Shown piece after piece: positions 6,759-14,594 of a stretch of DNA of 23,743 nt. The position numbers and the translations under genes were made by a program. Origin of the DNA: Bacteroidota bacterium (GTDB lineage Bacteria > Bacteroidota > Bacteroidia > Flavobacteriales > Flavobacteriaceae); contig JAJYSO010000003.1 of NCBI GenBank assembly GCA_021793535.1, positions 1 through 23,743 of the forward strand. Direction: 5' to 3'. Within the stretch, counting starts at the first letter, position 1; each line of letters starts with the position of its first letter. Under the pieces are notes generated by a model. That model did no database searches. It was not told the DNA's origin and worked only from the letters and a program-made list of their open reading frames with translations.

Positions 6759-7580
6759 ATGATTGAATTTAGAAAAATAACAGAAGAATCCTCTCAATAC
6801 GATAACTTGGAGTCTAAACCTGTGAAAGAACTGGTCAGAAACATCAATAAAGAAGACAAAGGTGTTGCTTTCGCAGTGGAAAAAGTATTACCTGAAATTG
6901 AAGTCTTGATTACTTCGGTCATCAAACAACTGAAAAAAGGTGGTCGCCTGTTTTACATTGGCGCAGGCACCAGTGGAAGGCTGGGAATTCTGGATGCAAG
7001 CGAGTGTCCTCCGACATTTGGCGTGTCGAAAGATATCGTAATCGGGCTGATCGCCGGGGGGTACAAAGCCATTTTAACTGCTGTTGAAAATGCAGAAGAT
7101 GACACTCAACAAGGCTGGGAAGAATTAAAAGAAAAATATCATATCAACACTAAGGATTTCGTAATCGGCCTGGCGGCTTCCGGGACAACTCCCTATGTGG
7201 TCGGTGCCTTACAATCCTGTCAAGATAATGAGATTCCAACAGGATGCATTACTTGTAACCCCAATAGCCCTATTGTTCAGGTCTCCGATTACCCTATAGA
7301 AGTCATCGTTGGTCCTGAATTTGTCACCGGGAGTTCACGTATGAAAGCCGGAACAGCTCAAAAAATGATCCTCAACATGATTTCGACAGTCAGTATGATC
7401 CACTTGGGTAGGGTTAAAGGTAACAAAATGGTGGACATGCAATTGAGCAATGCCAAACTCATTGAACGGGGTACTAAACTCATACAAGAGGCCACTGGCC
7501 TCTCTTCAGAAGAGGCAAAACGTCGACTAATGACATATGGTAGCGTTCGCAAAGCACTTAAAAACTATGGAACCAAATAA
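6759..7580 (+). CDS. murQ: N-acetylmuramic acid 6-phosphate etherase
   Basis: MurQ cleaves the lactyl ether of MurNAc-6-phosphate to give GlcNAc-6-phosphate and D-lactate, a cytoplasmic step in cell-wall recycling. The 273-residue protein has a SIS sugar-phosphate domain. The signature GAGTSGRLGILDASECPPTFG spans about 68-88, with E82 matching the catalytic glutamate known as Glu83 in E. coli. The acidic AEDD cluster lies at 112-115 and the second motif VTGSSRMKAGTAQKM near 190-205. The length is slightly shorter than the E. coli enzyme (298) because the C-terminus is trimmed, as in other Bacteroidota. No anhMurNAc kinase gene is adjacent. It overlaps the next gene by 14 bp. The 96-bp gap upstream shows only a weak TAAATTTA promoter-like box. 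Confidence 0.95.
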   Translation: MIEFRKITEESSQYDNLESKPVKELVRNINKEDKGVAFAVEKVLPEIEVLITSVIKQLKKGGRLFYIGAGTSGRLGILDASECPPTFGVSKDIVIGLIAGGYKAILTAVENAEDDTQQGWEELKEKYHINTKDFVIGLAASGTTPYVVGALQSCQDNEIPTGCITCNPNSPIVQVSDYPIEVIVGPEFVTGSSRMKAGTAQKMILNMISTVSMIHLGRVKGNKMVDMQLSNAKLIERGTKLIQEATGLSSEEAKRRLMTYGSVRKALKNYGTK

Positions 7581-7815
7581 CAACAACAACACAGAAGGGA
7601 CCGATCGCAAGAAGTTAATGAAAGGCTTCAAGTTTTTAGCCGGTTCTCTAATTCTAGCCTTTTCTGGCCCCACAATACTATACAGTGCATTTGGAAATAG
7701 AGACAAATTTTTGTACATCCCTGTTTTAATTGTGGGAAGTCTGATCTCCATCGGCGCAATATATTGTATTTATAAAGGCGTACAAACCATTATGCGAGCC
7801 ATCTTTAACGATTAA
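7567..7815 (+). CDS. Small two-helix membrane protein, DUF6095-like
   Basis: This 82-residue protein has a polar Asn-rich N-terminus, then KKLMKGFKFLAGSL leading into one hydrophobic helix (about 20-42), a short loop (NRDKF) and a second helix (about 48-70), ending IMRAIFND. The pattern, with a GP...YSAF segment in helix 1 and Y-I-P-V-L at the start of helix 2, matches what I recall of DUF6095, a flavobacterial family found beside murQ. The ATG at 7567 overlaps the end of murQ in another frame, implying coupled translation. A further in-frame upstream ATG at 7537 lies deeper in murQ and is less likely. Function is unknown; the context suggests a link to envelope or cell-wall turnover. Confidence 0.75.
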   Translation: MEPNNNNNTEGTDRKKLMKGFKFLAGSLILAFSGPTILYSAFGNRDKFLYIPVLIVGSLISIGAIYCIYKGVQTIMRAIFND

Positions 7816-7835
7816 GCCTCCTAAAAATTTAAATT

Positions 7836-9410
7836 ATGCAACCCACTCCTCTCCTTTCAAGGTTCCTTTTATTCTTCGGCATTAGTCTGATAACAGTTTC
7901 AAGCTTTGCTCAACCTTTACACCCCGTCCAAATTGACAGCGTGGTACAAAAGGCTATGGAAACTTTTAACGTACCCGGCATGGCAGTGGCCGTGATAAAA
8001 GACGATACCGTTTTGTTGCAAAAGGGCTACGGAATTCAATCCATCAAGACCAAAAAGCCTGTCAATACGCAAACCTTGTTTGGAGTAGCCTCCAATACAA
8101 AGGCTTTCACTTCAGCGGCCTTGGCACAACTTGTGGACGAAAAAAAAATAACCTGGGATACTAGGGTTATTGATATCATCCCTGAATTCAAGTTATACGA
8201 TCCTTATGTCACTCGAGAGTTTACCATTCGCGATTTGTTAACACATCGCAGTGGATTGGGATTGGGGGCAGGAGATCTCATGGTAATTCCCGAGGCGAAT
8301 TCCACTTCCCTAGAGGAGATGATTCACAACCTACAATACTTAAAACCCGTATCTTCTTTCCGATCTAAATATGATTATGATAATTTACTCTATATCGTTG
8401 CTGGAGAAATCGTGACCCGCATTTCTGGAGTGGATTATGAAGATTATATTTCTACTCATTTTTTTAAACCGCTGCACATGACCAGAGCAACCATGGATTT
8501 GGAAAAAATAAGAGCGGACGATAATCGCATCGACGGTCATGCACCGGTTGATGGAGAATTGAAAATCACAAAAGAAACCTTTACTGAAATTGCCAAACCC
8601 GCTGCGGGTATCAATGCCTCAATTGAAGATATGGTGAAATGGGTAAAGGTTCGGTTAAACTACGGCCGGTACGGAGAAGATCAAAAAGACAGTCTTTTTA
8701 GTAAAAAACAAGCACGTGAAATGTGGACTGCACAAACCATCACTCCACATCAAAAAGGAAACTACAACACGCACTTCTCTGCTTACGGGCTCGGTTGGGC
8801 ATTAAAAGACGTACAGGGCTATTTACAAGCCTCACACACCGGAGGCTTATTTGGAATTGTTAGCCGCATCACGTTGATCCCCGAATTAAAATTGGGAATT
8901 ATCGTCTTGACCAATCAAGAATCTGGAGCGGCCTTCAACGCCGTTACCAACACAATAAAAGATGGCTATCTAGGAGTACAAAACCAGGACCGCATTCTGC
9001 AGTACAACCAATCCCGGCTGAAAGCCGAAAAAAAGGCACATCAGATCACCTCTAAAGTAAAGCAGGAAATCCAAGAGCAATTACGGATCAAAAAAGCACC
9101 TCTGATCTCCTTTGAAGAGATTGCAGGTACCTACAAGGATCCATGGTTCGGTGAAGTCACTATTCAAAAAACAAAGGACAAGGTCCGCTTTACATCTAAA
9201 AAATCCTTGAACCTTCAGGGAAACATGACCTACTACAAAGGGAGTACTTATGTGGTCAACTGGGATGATCCTTCTTTTAACGCAGATGCCTTTGTCACCT
9301 TTAGGTTAAATACGGAGGGGAGGGCTAATGGTTTTACCATCCAAGCTATTTCTCCATTAACAGATTTCAGTTTCGATTTTCAAGACCTAAACTTTAAAAA
9401 GATTGACTGA
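7836..9410 (+). CDS. Secreted serine hydrolase, class C beta-lactamase fold (copy 1)
   Basis: This is a 524-residue exported hydrolase of the penicillin-binding-protein/AmpC fold. A signal peptide (about 1-25, ending SSFA-Q) directs it to the periplasm or surface. The catalytic motifs are intact: S86-N-T-K89 (nucleophile and general base), Y181-D-N183 (the YxN motif), and H334-T-G-G (the HTGG variant of the KTG motif). The domain runs to about 380. The C-terminal part (about 390-524) resembles the DUF3471-type beta domain that follows many such hydrolases and ends DFQDLNFKK. The HTGG variant is usual in esterases and peptidases of this fold and does not by itself indicate antibiotic resistance. 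It lies 20 bp after the DUF6095-like gene and is paralogous to the gene at 10425. The substrate is unknown. Confidence 0.88.
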   Translation: MQPTPLLSRFLLFFGISLITVSSFAQPLHPVQIDSVVQKAMETFNVPGMAVAVIKDDTVLLQKGYGIQSIKTKKPVNTQTLFGVASNTKAFTSAALAQLVDEKKITWDTRVIDIIPEFKLYDPYVTREFTIRDLLTHRSGLGLGAGDLMVIPEANSTSLEEMIHNLQYLKPVSSFRSKYDYDNLLYIVAGEIVTRISGVDYEDYISTHFFKPLHMTRATMDLEKIRADDNRIDGHAPVDGELKITKETFTEIAKPAAGINASIEDMVKWVKVRLNYGRYGEDQKDSLFSKKQAREMWTAQTITPHQKGNYNTHFSAYGLGWALKDVQGYLQASHTGGLFGIVSRITLIPELKLGIIVLTNQESGAAFNAVTNTIKDGYLGVQNQDRILQYNQSRLKAEKKAHQITSKVKQEIQEQLRIKKAPLISFEEIAGTYKDPWFGEVTIQKTKDKVRFTSKKSLNLQGNMTYYKGSTYVVNWDDPSFNADAFVTFRLNTEGRANGFTIQAISPLTDFSFDFQDLNFKKID

Positions 9411-9467
9411 TAAAGCACCCTTTTCCCGGTTTATAGCTGCAGTACTTTTATAAATCTGCAAAAACCC

Positions 9468-9475
9468 TATATTTG
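9468..9475 (+). promoter_or_regulatory. Possible -7 promoter element for the TSUP permease
   Basis: TATATTTG fits TAnnTTTG exactly. The matching -33 region (around 9445-9449) has only TTTT, with no TTG. It would give a leader of about 65 nt in the 136-bp gap before the permease gene. I see no riboswitch in that leader. Confidence 0.45.
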
Positions 9476-9546
9476 TAGTACAGGATGTTCTCCAAAAGAA
9501 GAGGCTTTCTGTCCACAACCCTTTTAGCGTCTTAAAATAACCCAAT

Positions 9547-10389
9547 ATGCATATTGATGCCCTTATTCCTCTTCTCATTCTTATTGGGTTTATGATCAGC
9601 TTATACGGTTCTATAGTGGGTTTTGGAGGAGGAATCTTCATGGTTCCCATCTTGGTCACCGTATTTGATTACCCATTAGACATCGCTGCAGGTACGGCTA
9701 TGATTTCTCTTGTCCCCTCTTCCATTATATCGACCTATCTCAATCGTAAAAAAGGAAATGTGGATTTCAAAATGGGTATTTTATTGGAAATTCCCACCAT
9801 GGTAGGGGTTGTATTGGGAAGTTTTATCTTGACCTATTTTGCACACAAAGGAAATCTTATCGTTCTGGAAGTACTCTTTGCTGTAATGATTTTGTCTATA
9901 GGAATCTCCTTTTTTCTGGGGAGAAAAGAAGAAAAAAATAACCAAGGCTTTTTTTATAAACTCAACAAAGTAAAACCTAGATTCGTGATCAAAAATCACA
10001 TGAAGAGGGTCGCCTATCGAGTCAGCCTATACATGGCGCTCTTTTTTGGCTTAGTCGCCGGGGCGTTAGCTGGTCTCTTCGGTGTTGGAGGTGGGTTTAT
10101 GAAAACTCCCATCATGTTAAAAGTCTTCAAAATTCCAGCCAAAATTGCCGCCGCAACCGCACTTTTTATGATTGTGATCACCAGTGTAACCGGCACAGTA
10201 ATGCACTCCATGCAAGGTCATATTCTCTTCGAAAAAGCTTGGCCTGTCGCCCTTGGTTTTTCGTTGGGAGCCATTGCCGGATATAAGTTAAACACAAAGC
10301 TAAGGGACAAGTTCCTCGAAAAATTAATCGGCGTATCCCTGATCACGGCTGCTTTTATGATGTTCTTTAAATTTGTAATTATCGGGTAA
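9547..10389 (+). CDS. TSUP (TauE/SafE) family membrane permease
   Basis: This is a 280-residue inner-membrane protein with about eight hydrophobic segments in two homologous halves, each starting with the glycine-rich family motif: GSIVGFGGGIFMVP (about 21-34) and GLFGVGGGFMKTP (about 178-190). A charged cytoplasmic loop (about 126-158, rich in Lys/Arg) joins the halves. Members of the family move organosulfur compounds, sulfite, sulfoacetate or other small anions, generally out of the cell. No sulfur-metabolism gene lies nearby, so the substrate cannot be named. The gene sits between two paralogous serine hydrolases and ends 35 bp before the second, so those two may share a transcript. Confidence 0.88.
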   Translation: MHIDALIPLLILIGFMISLYGSIVGFGGGIFMVPILVTVFDYPLDIAAGTAMISLVPSSIISTYLNRKKGNVDFKMGILLEIPTMVGVVLGSFILTYFAHKGNLIVLEVLFAVMILSIGISFFLGRKEEKNNQGFFYKLNKVKPRFVIKNHMKRVAYRVSLYMALFFGLVAGALAGLFGVGGGFMKTPIMLKVFKIPAKIAAATALFMIVITSVTGTVMHSMQGHILFEKAWPVALGFSLGAIAGYKLNTKLRDKFLEKLIGVSLITAAFMMFFKFVIIG

Positions 10390-10424
10390 ACTTATCCTTT
10401 AATCAAGCTCTAATCTCTTTGTTT

Positions 10425-11996
10425 ATGAAACTTTCACCCTTTCAACTTCTGTTCTTTTTTTTAATTCCTCTTTTATGCCCTCCCTCTGTCCACGCACAGA
10501 CTGGGCTTAGCCCCATACAAATTGACAGTCTAGTAGAAGAGACCAGACAAGTTTTTAATATTCCAGGAATTGCAGTAGCAGTACTAAAAGACGGTCAGGA
10601 AATCGTAAAAAAAGGCTATGGTATCCGTTCCATAGCAACCCATGAAAAGGTAGATACCCAAACGATTTTCGGCATTGCATCGAATACAAAGGCGTTTACT
10701 TCTGCTGCATTGGCCCAATTGATTGACCAAGGGAAGATAGATTGGGACACAAAAGTTGAAGATGTGCTCCCCGAATTCAAGCTATACGATCCCTATGTCA
10801 CTCGAGAATTTACCATTCGAGATTTACTTACGCATAGAAGCGGATTGGGACTAGGGGCAGGCGATTTGATGTTATGGCCGACCTCCAATACCACCACCAT
10901 GCAAGAGCTCATTCATAACCTCAGGTATCTAAAACCCGTATCTTCTTTTCGAACCAAATACGATTATGACAATTTACTCTATATCGTTGCAGGAGAAGTG
11001 ATTGCCCGAGTATCGGGAAAAACATATGAAGAATATCTTGAGCAGAACATCTTCAAGCCCCTAAAGATGGATCGAGCGAACCTCAATCTAGAGGTATTGA
11101 AAGCAGACCCGAACAGAATTTATGGTCATACACAAGTGGGTGGAAAACTCAAGGTGCTGCAGCACAACCCCTATTCCGACATTACCAAAGCAGCAGGGGG
11201 GATCTTTGCCTCCATAGACGACATGAGCAAATGGGTGCAAGCACGGCTAAACATGGGAAAATACGGCCCAGAGTTACAAGACAGTCTCTTTAGTGTAAAA
11301 CAAGCCAAAGAAATGTGGGCCCCACAGACGATTATTCCTTCTGGGAAAGACGAATACAACACCCATTTTAAGGCATATGGATTGGGCTGGCGTCTACAAG
11401 ATGCAGCAGGTTATTTGCAAGTATGGCATACGGGAGGACTCGGTGGCATCGTCAGTAAAGTTATGCTAGTTCCCGAATTGAATTTGGGTATTGTCGTTTT
11501 AACCAATCAAGAAGTAGGTGCTGCCTATGAAGCCATTATCAATTCCATTTTGGACGCTTATTTTGGAGTCCAAGGCAAAAATCGTATTCAACAATACCAA
11601 ACCGCCCGTCAACAATCCTTTGCAAATGCCCACCGCATAGTACGTCAAGTGGATCAAGTACTCAAACAAAACGATCCCGGGGCGGGATTAAAATCAGCTC
11701 AAATACTAGGGAGGTATAAAGATGCATGGTTTGGAGAGGTAATCCTCACTGAAGAAAAAGATGGCCAACTTTATTTTTCCGCTATCAAATCACCGGATCT
11801 CAGCGGTCCCCTACAATTCTATAAAGGAAATACATATGTGATCAAATGGGATGATCCCACTATTGATGCGAACGCCTATGTCTTGTTCTCACTAGATGAA
11901 AATGGACGTGCCGAGGGGTTCAAGATGAAAGCGATTTCCCCCCTCACAGACTTCAGCTATGATTTTCAAGACTTGGATTTTAAACGGCTAAACTAA
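10425..11996 (+). CDS. Secreted serine hydrolase, class C beta-lactamase fold (copy 2)
   Basis: This 523-residue paralogue of the gene at 7836 has the same domain order: signal peptide (about 1-25, ending SVHA-Q), beta-lactamase-type catalytic domain, and C-terminal DUF3471-like domain ending DFQDLDFKR. Active-site motifs are S86-N-T-K89, Y181-D-N183 and H335-T-G-G, nearly the same numbering as copy 1. By eye the proteins are about 60% identical, more around the active site. I chose the ATG at 10425; an in-frame TTG at 10419 would only add two residues before the signal peptide. Compared with copy 1 it carries changes around the HTGG motif (W before H instead of S), so substrate preference may differ. 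The substrate is unknown. Confidence 0.88.
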   Translation: MKLSPFQLLFFFLIPLLCPPSVHAQTGLSPIQIDSLVEETRQVFNIPGIAVAVLKDGQEIVKKGYGIRSIATHEKVDTQTIFGIASNTKAFTSAALAQLIDQGKIDWDTKVEDVLPEFKLYDPYVTREFTIRDLLTHRSGLGLGAGDLMLWPTSNTTTMQELIHNLRYLKPVSSFRTKYDYDNLLYIVAGEVIARVSGKTYEEYLEQNIFKPLKMDRANLNLEVLKADPNRIYGHTQVGGKLKVLQHNPYSDITKAAGGIFASIDDMSKWVQARLNMGKYGPELQDSLFSVKQAKEMWAPQTIIPSGKDEYNTHFKAYGLGWRLQDAAGYLQVWHTGGLGGIVSKVMLVPELNLGIVVLTNQEVGAAYEAIINSILDAYFGVQGKNRIQQYQTARQQSFANAHRIVRQVDQVLKQNDPGAGLKSAQILGRYKDAWFGEVILTEEKDGQLYFSAIKSPDLSGPLQFYKGNTYVIKWDDPTIDANAYVLFSLDENGRAEGFKMKAISPLTDFSYDFQDLDFKRLN

Positions 11997-12041
11997 ATTA
12001 CTATTCTTATCTTTACATCTACAATACAAGTGCAGTAGGTT

Positions 12042-13466
12042 ATGGAAAGCATTAGCATTTTTGACATGTTAAAAATAGGCGTCGGCCCATCGAGTTCCCA
12101 CACGCTGGGGCCCTGGCGCGCCGCACAACAATGGATTAAAAAAATAAAAGATGACGGAAGGTTTGAGGCCATCGAACATATCCGAGTCGACTTATTTGGA
12201 TCACTTTCGCTCACAGGGAAAGGACATGCCACCGATGTTGCTTGCGTATTGGGATTGAGTGGGTTTGATCCTGTTACCATCCCCATAGATAAAATAGACA
12301 CTGAAATTAAACAGGTTAACGATACGCAGCTTTTGCGTTTTAATGGCGAAAAAAGTATTCCCTTCTCCATTCAGCAGGATATTGTTTTCAATCAAGATTT
12401 TCTCGACTTCCATCCTAATGGACTCCGGTTTACGGCTTACTATCCCGATGGCAAAAAATCTTCAGAGGACTACTACTCCATCGGTGGAGGGTTTGTCGTC
12501 CAAGAGGAACGGAAAAATGCCAAGCGAAAAGAAAAGCTCTTTGGTCAATTCCCCTTTCCCATTTCAAAGGGTAAAGAGTTATTGGCTTACTGCCAACAGG
12601 AAAATAAAAAGATCTCTGAAATTGTCTTGGAAAACGAACGCTCTCTACGAAGCGACGAAGACATCGATAAAGGAATTGCGGACATCTGGAAGGTTATGCT
12701 CGAATCCATTTATATCGGATGTCACACCGAAGGAACACTACCGGGGGGGCTCAATGTCAGACGTAGAGCTTATGCCAAGCACAAAGAACTGATCGGGAAT
12801 GCCCAATATACAACACCGGAAGAATGGATAGAAGAAATACGAAAAACCAAAAAGAAGTTTAGAAGCATTCTAAGGTGGGTCAGCAGCTTCGCATTAGCCG
12901 TCAACGAAGTCAATGCTTCTTTAGGGCGAGTAGTCACCTCTCCGACAAATGGTGCTGCAGGGGTAATCCCAGCAGTACTCATGTATTATCAGGTAATTGA
13001 AAACCCAAACGCTAATTTTCAAGATATTAAACAATTTCTGTTAACGGCAGGAGAAATTGGGAGTCTCTTTAAAAAAAATGCAACCATTTCCGCTGCAATG
13101 GGGGGGTGCCAAGCAGAAATCGGGGTTTCTTCTTCCATGGCAGCAGGTGCGCTTACGGAGCTCTCCGGAGGAACTCCGGAACAGGTGCTCATGGCCGCAG
13201 AAATTGCAATGGAGCATCATTTGGGGCTCACCTGTGACCCCATAAAAGGTTTGGTCCAAATCCCCTGCATCGAGCGCAACACCATGGGTGCCATCAAGGC
13301 CATTAATGCGGCAGAATTGGCCATTAACGGAGATGTTACCGCTGCCCGAGTCACCTTCGATGAAGTCGTGGAAACCATGTGGGAAACCGCCAAGGACATG
13401 AGCTCAAAGTATAAAGAAACCAGTACCGGAGGTTTGGCTGTGCGAGTCAACCTGTCGGATTGCTAA
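12042..13466 (+). CDS. sdaA: L-serine ammonia-lyase, iron-sulfur type, single chain
   Basis: The enzyme converts L-serine to pyruvate and ammonia using a [4Fe-4S] cluster. The 474-residue chain contains the N-terminal beta domain (SIFDMLKIGVGPSSSHTLGPW at about 5-25) and the C-terminal alpha domain (LPGGLNVRRRA, GAAGVIPAVL, MGGCQAEIGVSSS, GLTCDPIKGLVQIPCIERN). The cluster ligands are C356, C398 and C409, with spacing like C343/C384/C395 of the E. coli enzyme. The chain ends in cysteine (C474, ...VNLSDC). In the Legionella enzyme a penultimate cysteine folds into the active site as a removable fourth ligand, and C474 is well placed to do the same. It is followed after 18 bp by a threonine-aldolase-like gene, probably in one operon. 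Confidence 0.95.
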   Translation: MESISIFDMLKIGVGPSSSHTLGPWRAAQQWIKKIKDDGRFEAIEHIRVDLFGSLSLTGKGHATDVACVLGLSGFDPVTIPIDKIDTEIKQVNDTQLLRFNGEKSIPFSIQQDIVFNQDFLDFHPNGLRFTAYYPDGKKSSEDYYSIGGGFVVQEERKNAKRKEKLFGQFPFPISKGKELLAYCQQENKKISEIVLENERSLRSDEDIDKGIADIWKVMLESIYIGCHTEGTLPGGLNVRRRAYAKHKELIGNAQYTTPEEWIEEIRKTKKKFRSILRWVSSFALAVNEVNASLGRVVTSPTNGAAGVIPAVLMYYQVIENPNANFQDIKQFLLTAGEIGSLFKKNATISAAMGGCQAEIGVSSSMAAGALTELSGGTPEQVLMAAEIAMEHHLGLTCDPIKGLVQIPCIERNTMGAIKAINAAELAINGDVTAARVTFDEVVETMWETAKDMSSKYKETSTGGLAVRVNLSDC

Positions 13467-13484
13467 AAATACTCTATTCAAACT

Positions 13485-14513
13485 ATGAAATACAGTTTTC
13501 TTAATGATTATGCGGAAGGTGCCCACCCAACCATTCTGCAAAAGTTATCCACAACTAACCGGATACAGCAGGTCGGCTACGGTCAAGATTTTTATTCGTT
13601 AGAAGCAGCAAACTTAATCAAGGAAAAATTGGAGAACCCTGCAGCAAAGATTTTTTTTATATCTGGAGGTACGCAGGCCAATCTATTAATTATTTCTTCG
13701 TTGTTACTGCCTCACGAGGCTGTCATTAGCGCCGAATCAGGTCATATCGCAGAACACGAAGCAGGAGCCATTGAAGCTACTGGTCACAAAGTCCTGACAG
13801 CCCCCACAAAAGATGGTAAATTACAACCTGAACAGCTCAGGCCCGTCCTTGAACAATATTCCATGCGACCCCATGTGGTAAAGCCTCGGTTAGTTTATAT
13901 TTCCAATGCCAGCGAATTGGGAACCATATATACCAAAAATGAGTTGCGTCAACTCTATAGGTTCTGTCAAGAGAACAACCTTTTACTTTTCATGGACGGT
14001 GCAAGACTAGGCGTTGCCCTTACGGCCTCAACCAATGATTTGACCTTTCCGGATCTCGCGCATTACACTGATGTTTTCTATATTGGAGGAACAAAAAACG
14101 GGGCTCTTTTGGGAGAAGCAGTGGTCTTTAACAAACCTGAACTCTGTAAATATTTTGATTACCAGGTTAAGCAAAAAGGGGCACTACTGGCGAAAGGGCG
14201 ACTTCTGGGAATTCAGTTCCTTACCCTATTTCAAACAGACCTCTTCTTTGAATTGGCCCAGCATGCCAATGATCTCGCACAAAAAATTGCGCGAGAATTA
14301 GAAAACTTAGGGTTTCCTTTTCTCCTCAACTCTCCTACCAATCAAATCTTCCCCATCCTATCAAAAACACAAATTGAGAAATTACACCAACAGTATTCTT
14401 TTTTAGAATGGAAGCAAGTGGATGCTCAAAACACCGCCATACGGCTCGTCACTTCATGGGCAACGCAGCAATCGGATATCGATCGATTTATAGAAGCCGT
14501 GAAAAACCTATAA
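13485..14513 (+). CDS. Threonine aldolase-like PLP enzyme (beta-eliminating lyase family)
   Basis: This is a 342-residue fold-type I PLP enzyme of the low-specificity L-threonine aldolase group, which splits threonine into glycine and acetaldehyde. The cofactor-binding features are FISGGTQANL (phosphate-binding loop region), H87/H91 in the SGHIAEHEAGA segment that stacks on PLP, D171 in FMDGARLG (contact to the pyridine nitrogen) and K204 in GGTKNG (Schiff-base lysine). The length is typical. Its place directly after the serine lyase suggests joint breakdown of hydroxy amino acids, to pyruvate and glycine. The true substrate among Thr, allo-Thr and related beta-hydroxy amino acids, or a different lyase reaction, cannot be settled from sequence. 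Confidence is high for the family and moderate for the reaction. Confidence 0.85.
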   Translation: MKYSFLNDYAEGAHPTILQKLSTTNRIQQVGYGQDFYSLEAANLIKEKLENPAAKIFFISGGTQANLLIISSLLLPHEAVISAESGHIAEHEAGAIEATGHKVLTAPTKDGKLQPEQLRPVLEQYSMRPHVVKPRLVYISNASELGTIYTKNELRQLYRFCQENNLLLFMDGARLGVALTASTNDLTFPDLAHYTDVFYIGGTKNGALLGEAVVFNKPELCKYFDYQVKQKGALLAKGRLLGIQFLTLFQTDLFFELAQHANDLAQKIARELENLGFPFLLNSPTNQIFPILSKTQIEKLHQQYSFLEWKQVDAQNTAIRLVTSWATQQSDIDRFIEAVKNL

Positions 14514-14520
14514 AACCCTC

Positions 14521-14541
14521 CTTTTTTAGCCCCCTAAAAAG
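14521..14541 (+). terminator. AT-rich hairpin after the threonine aldolase gene
   Basis: CTTTTTTAG pairs with CTAAAAAG around a CCCC loop (eight pairs, one extra T). There is no T-run after it, so termination would be weak. It separates the amino acid genes from the transketolase promoter. Confidence 0.35.
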
Positions 14542-14565
14542 CCACCTTCTTTCCCACAAAATCCG

Positions 14566-14573
14566 TATGTTTG
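14566..14573 (+). promoter_or_regulatory. Possible -7 promoter element for the transketolase genes
   Basis: TATGTTTG matches TAnnTTTG and lies 21 bp before the chosen ATG at 14595, implying a short leader of about 15 nt. No clear TTG is seen in the -33 region. Confidence 0.5.
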
Positions 14574-14594
14574 TATCGAATTAAAACCTATACA

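Noticed and set aside
7537..7566. Upstream ATG for the DUF6095-like gene
   Set aside because: It would add ten residues that are only murQ read in another frame; the ATG at 7567 gives the expected polar N-terminus.
10419..10424. TTG as start of the second hydrolase
   Set aside because: It adds only Met-Phe before a complete signal peptide; the ATG at 10425 is the simpler start.
7836..11996. Composite mobile element around the TSUP permease
   Set aside because: The flanking repeats are full-length diverged coding genes, and there is no transposase, terminal repeat or target duplication.
12343..12792. A 149-codon + strand frame inside the serine lyase gene
   Set aside because: It lies wholly within a well-recognised gene in another frame, and its translation has no family features.
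14571..14594. TTG start for the transketolase N-terminal subunit
   Set aside because: The TTG overlaps the TATGTTTG promoter element, so it would be untranscribed; the ATG at 14595 begins the conserved sequence.
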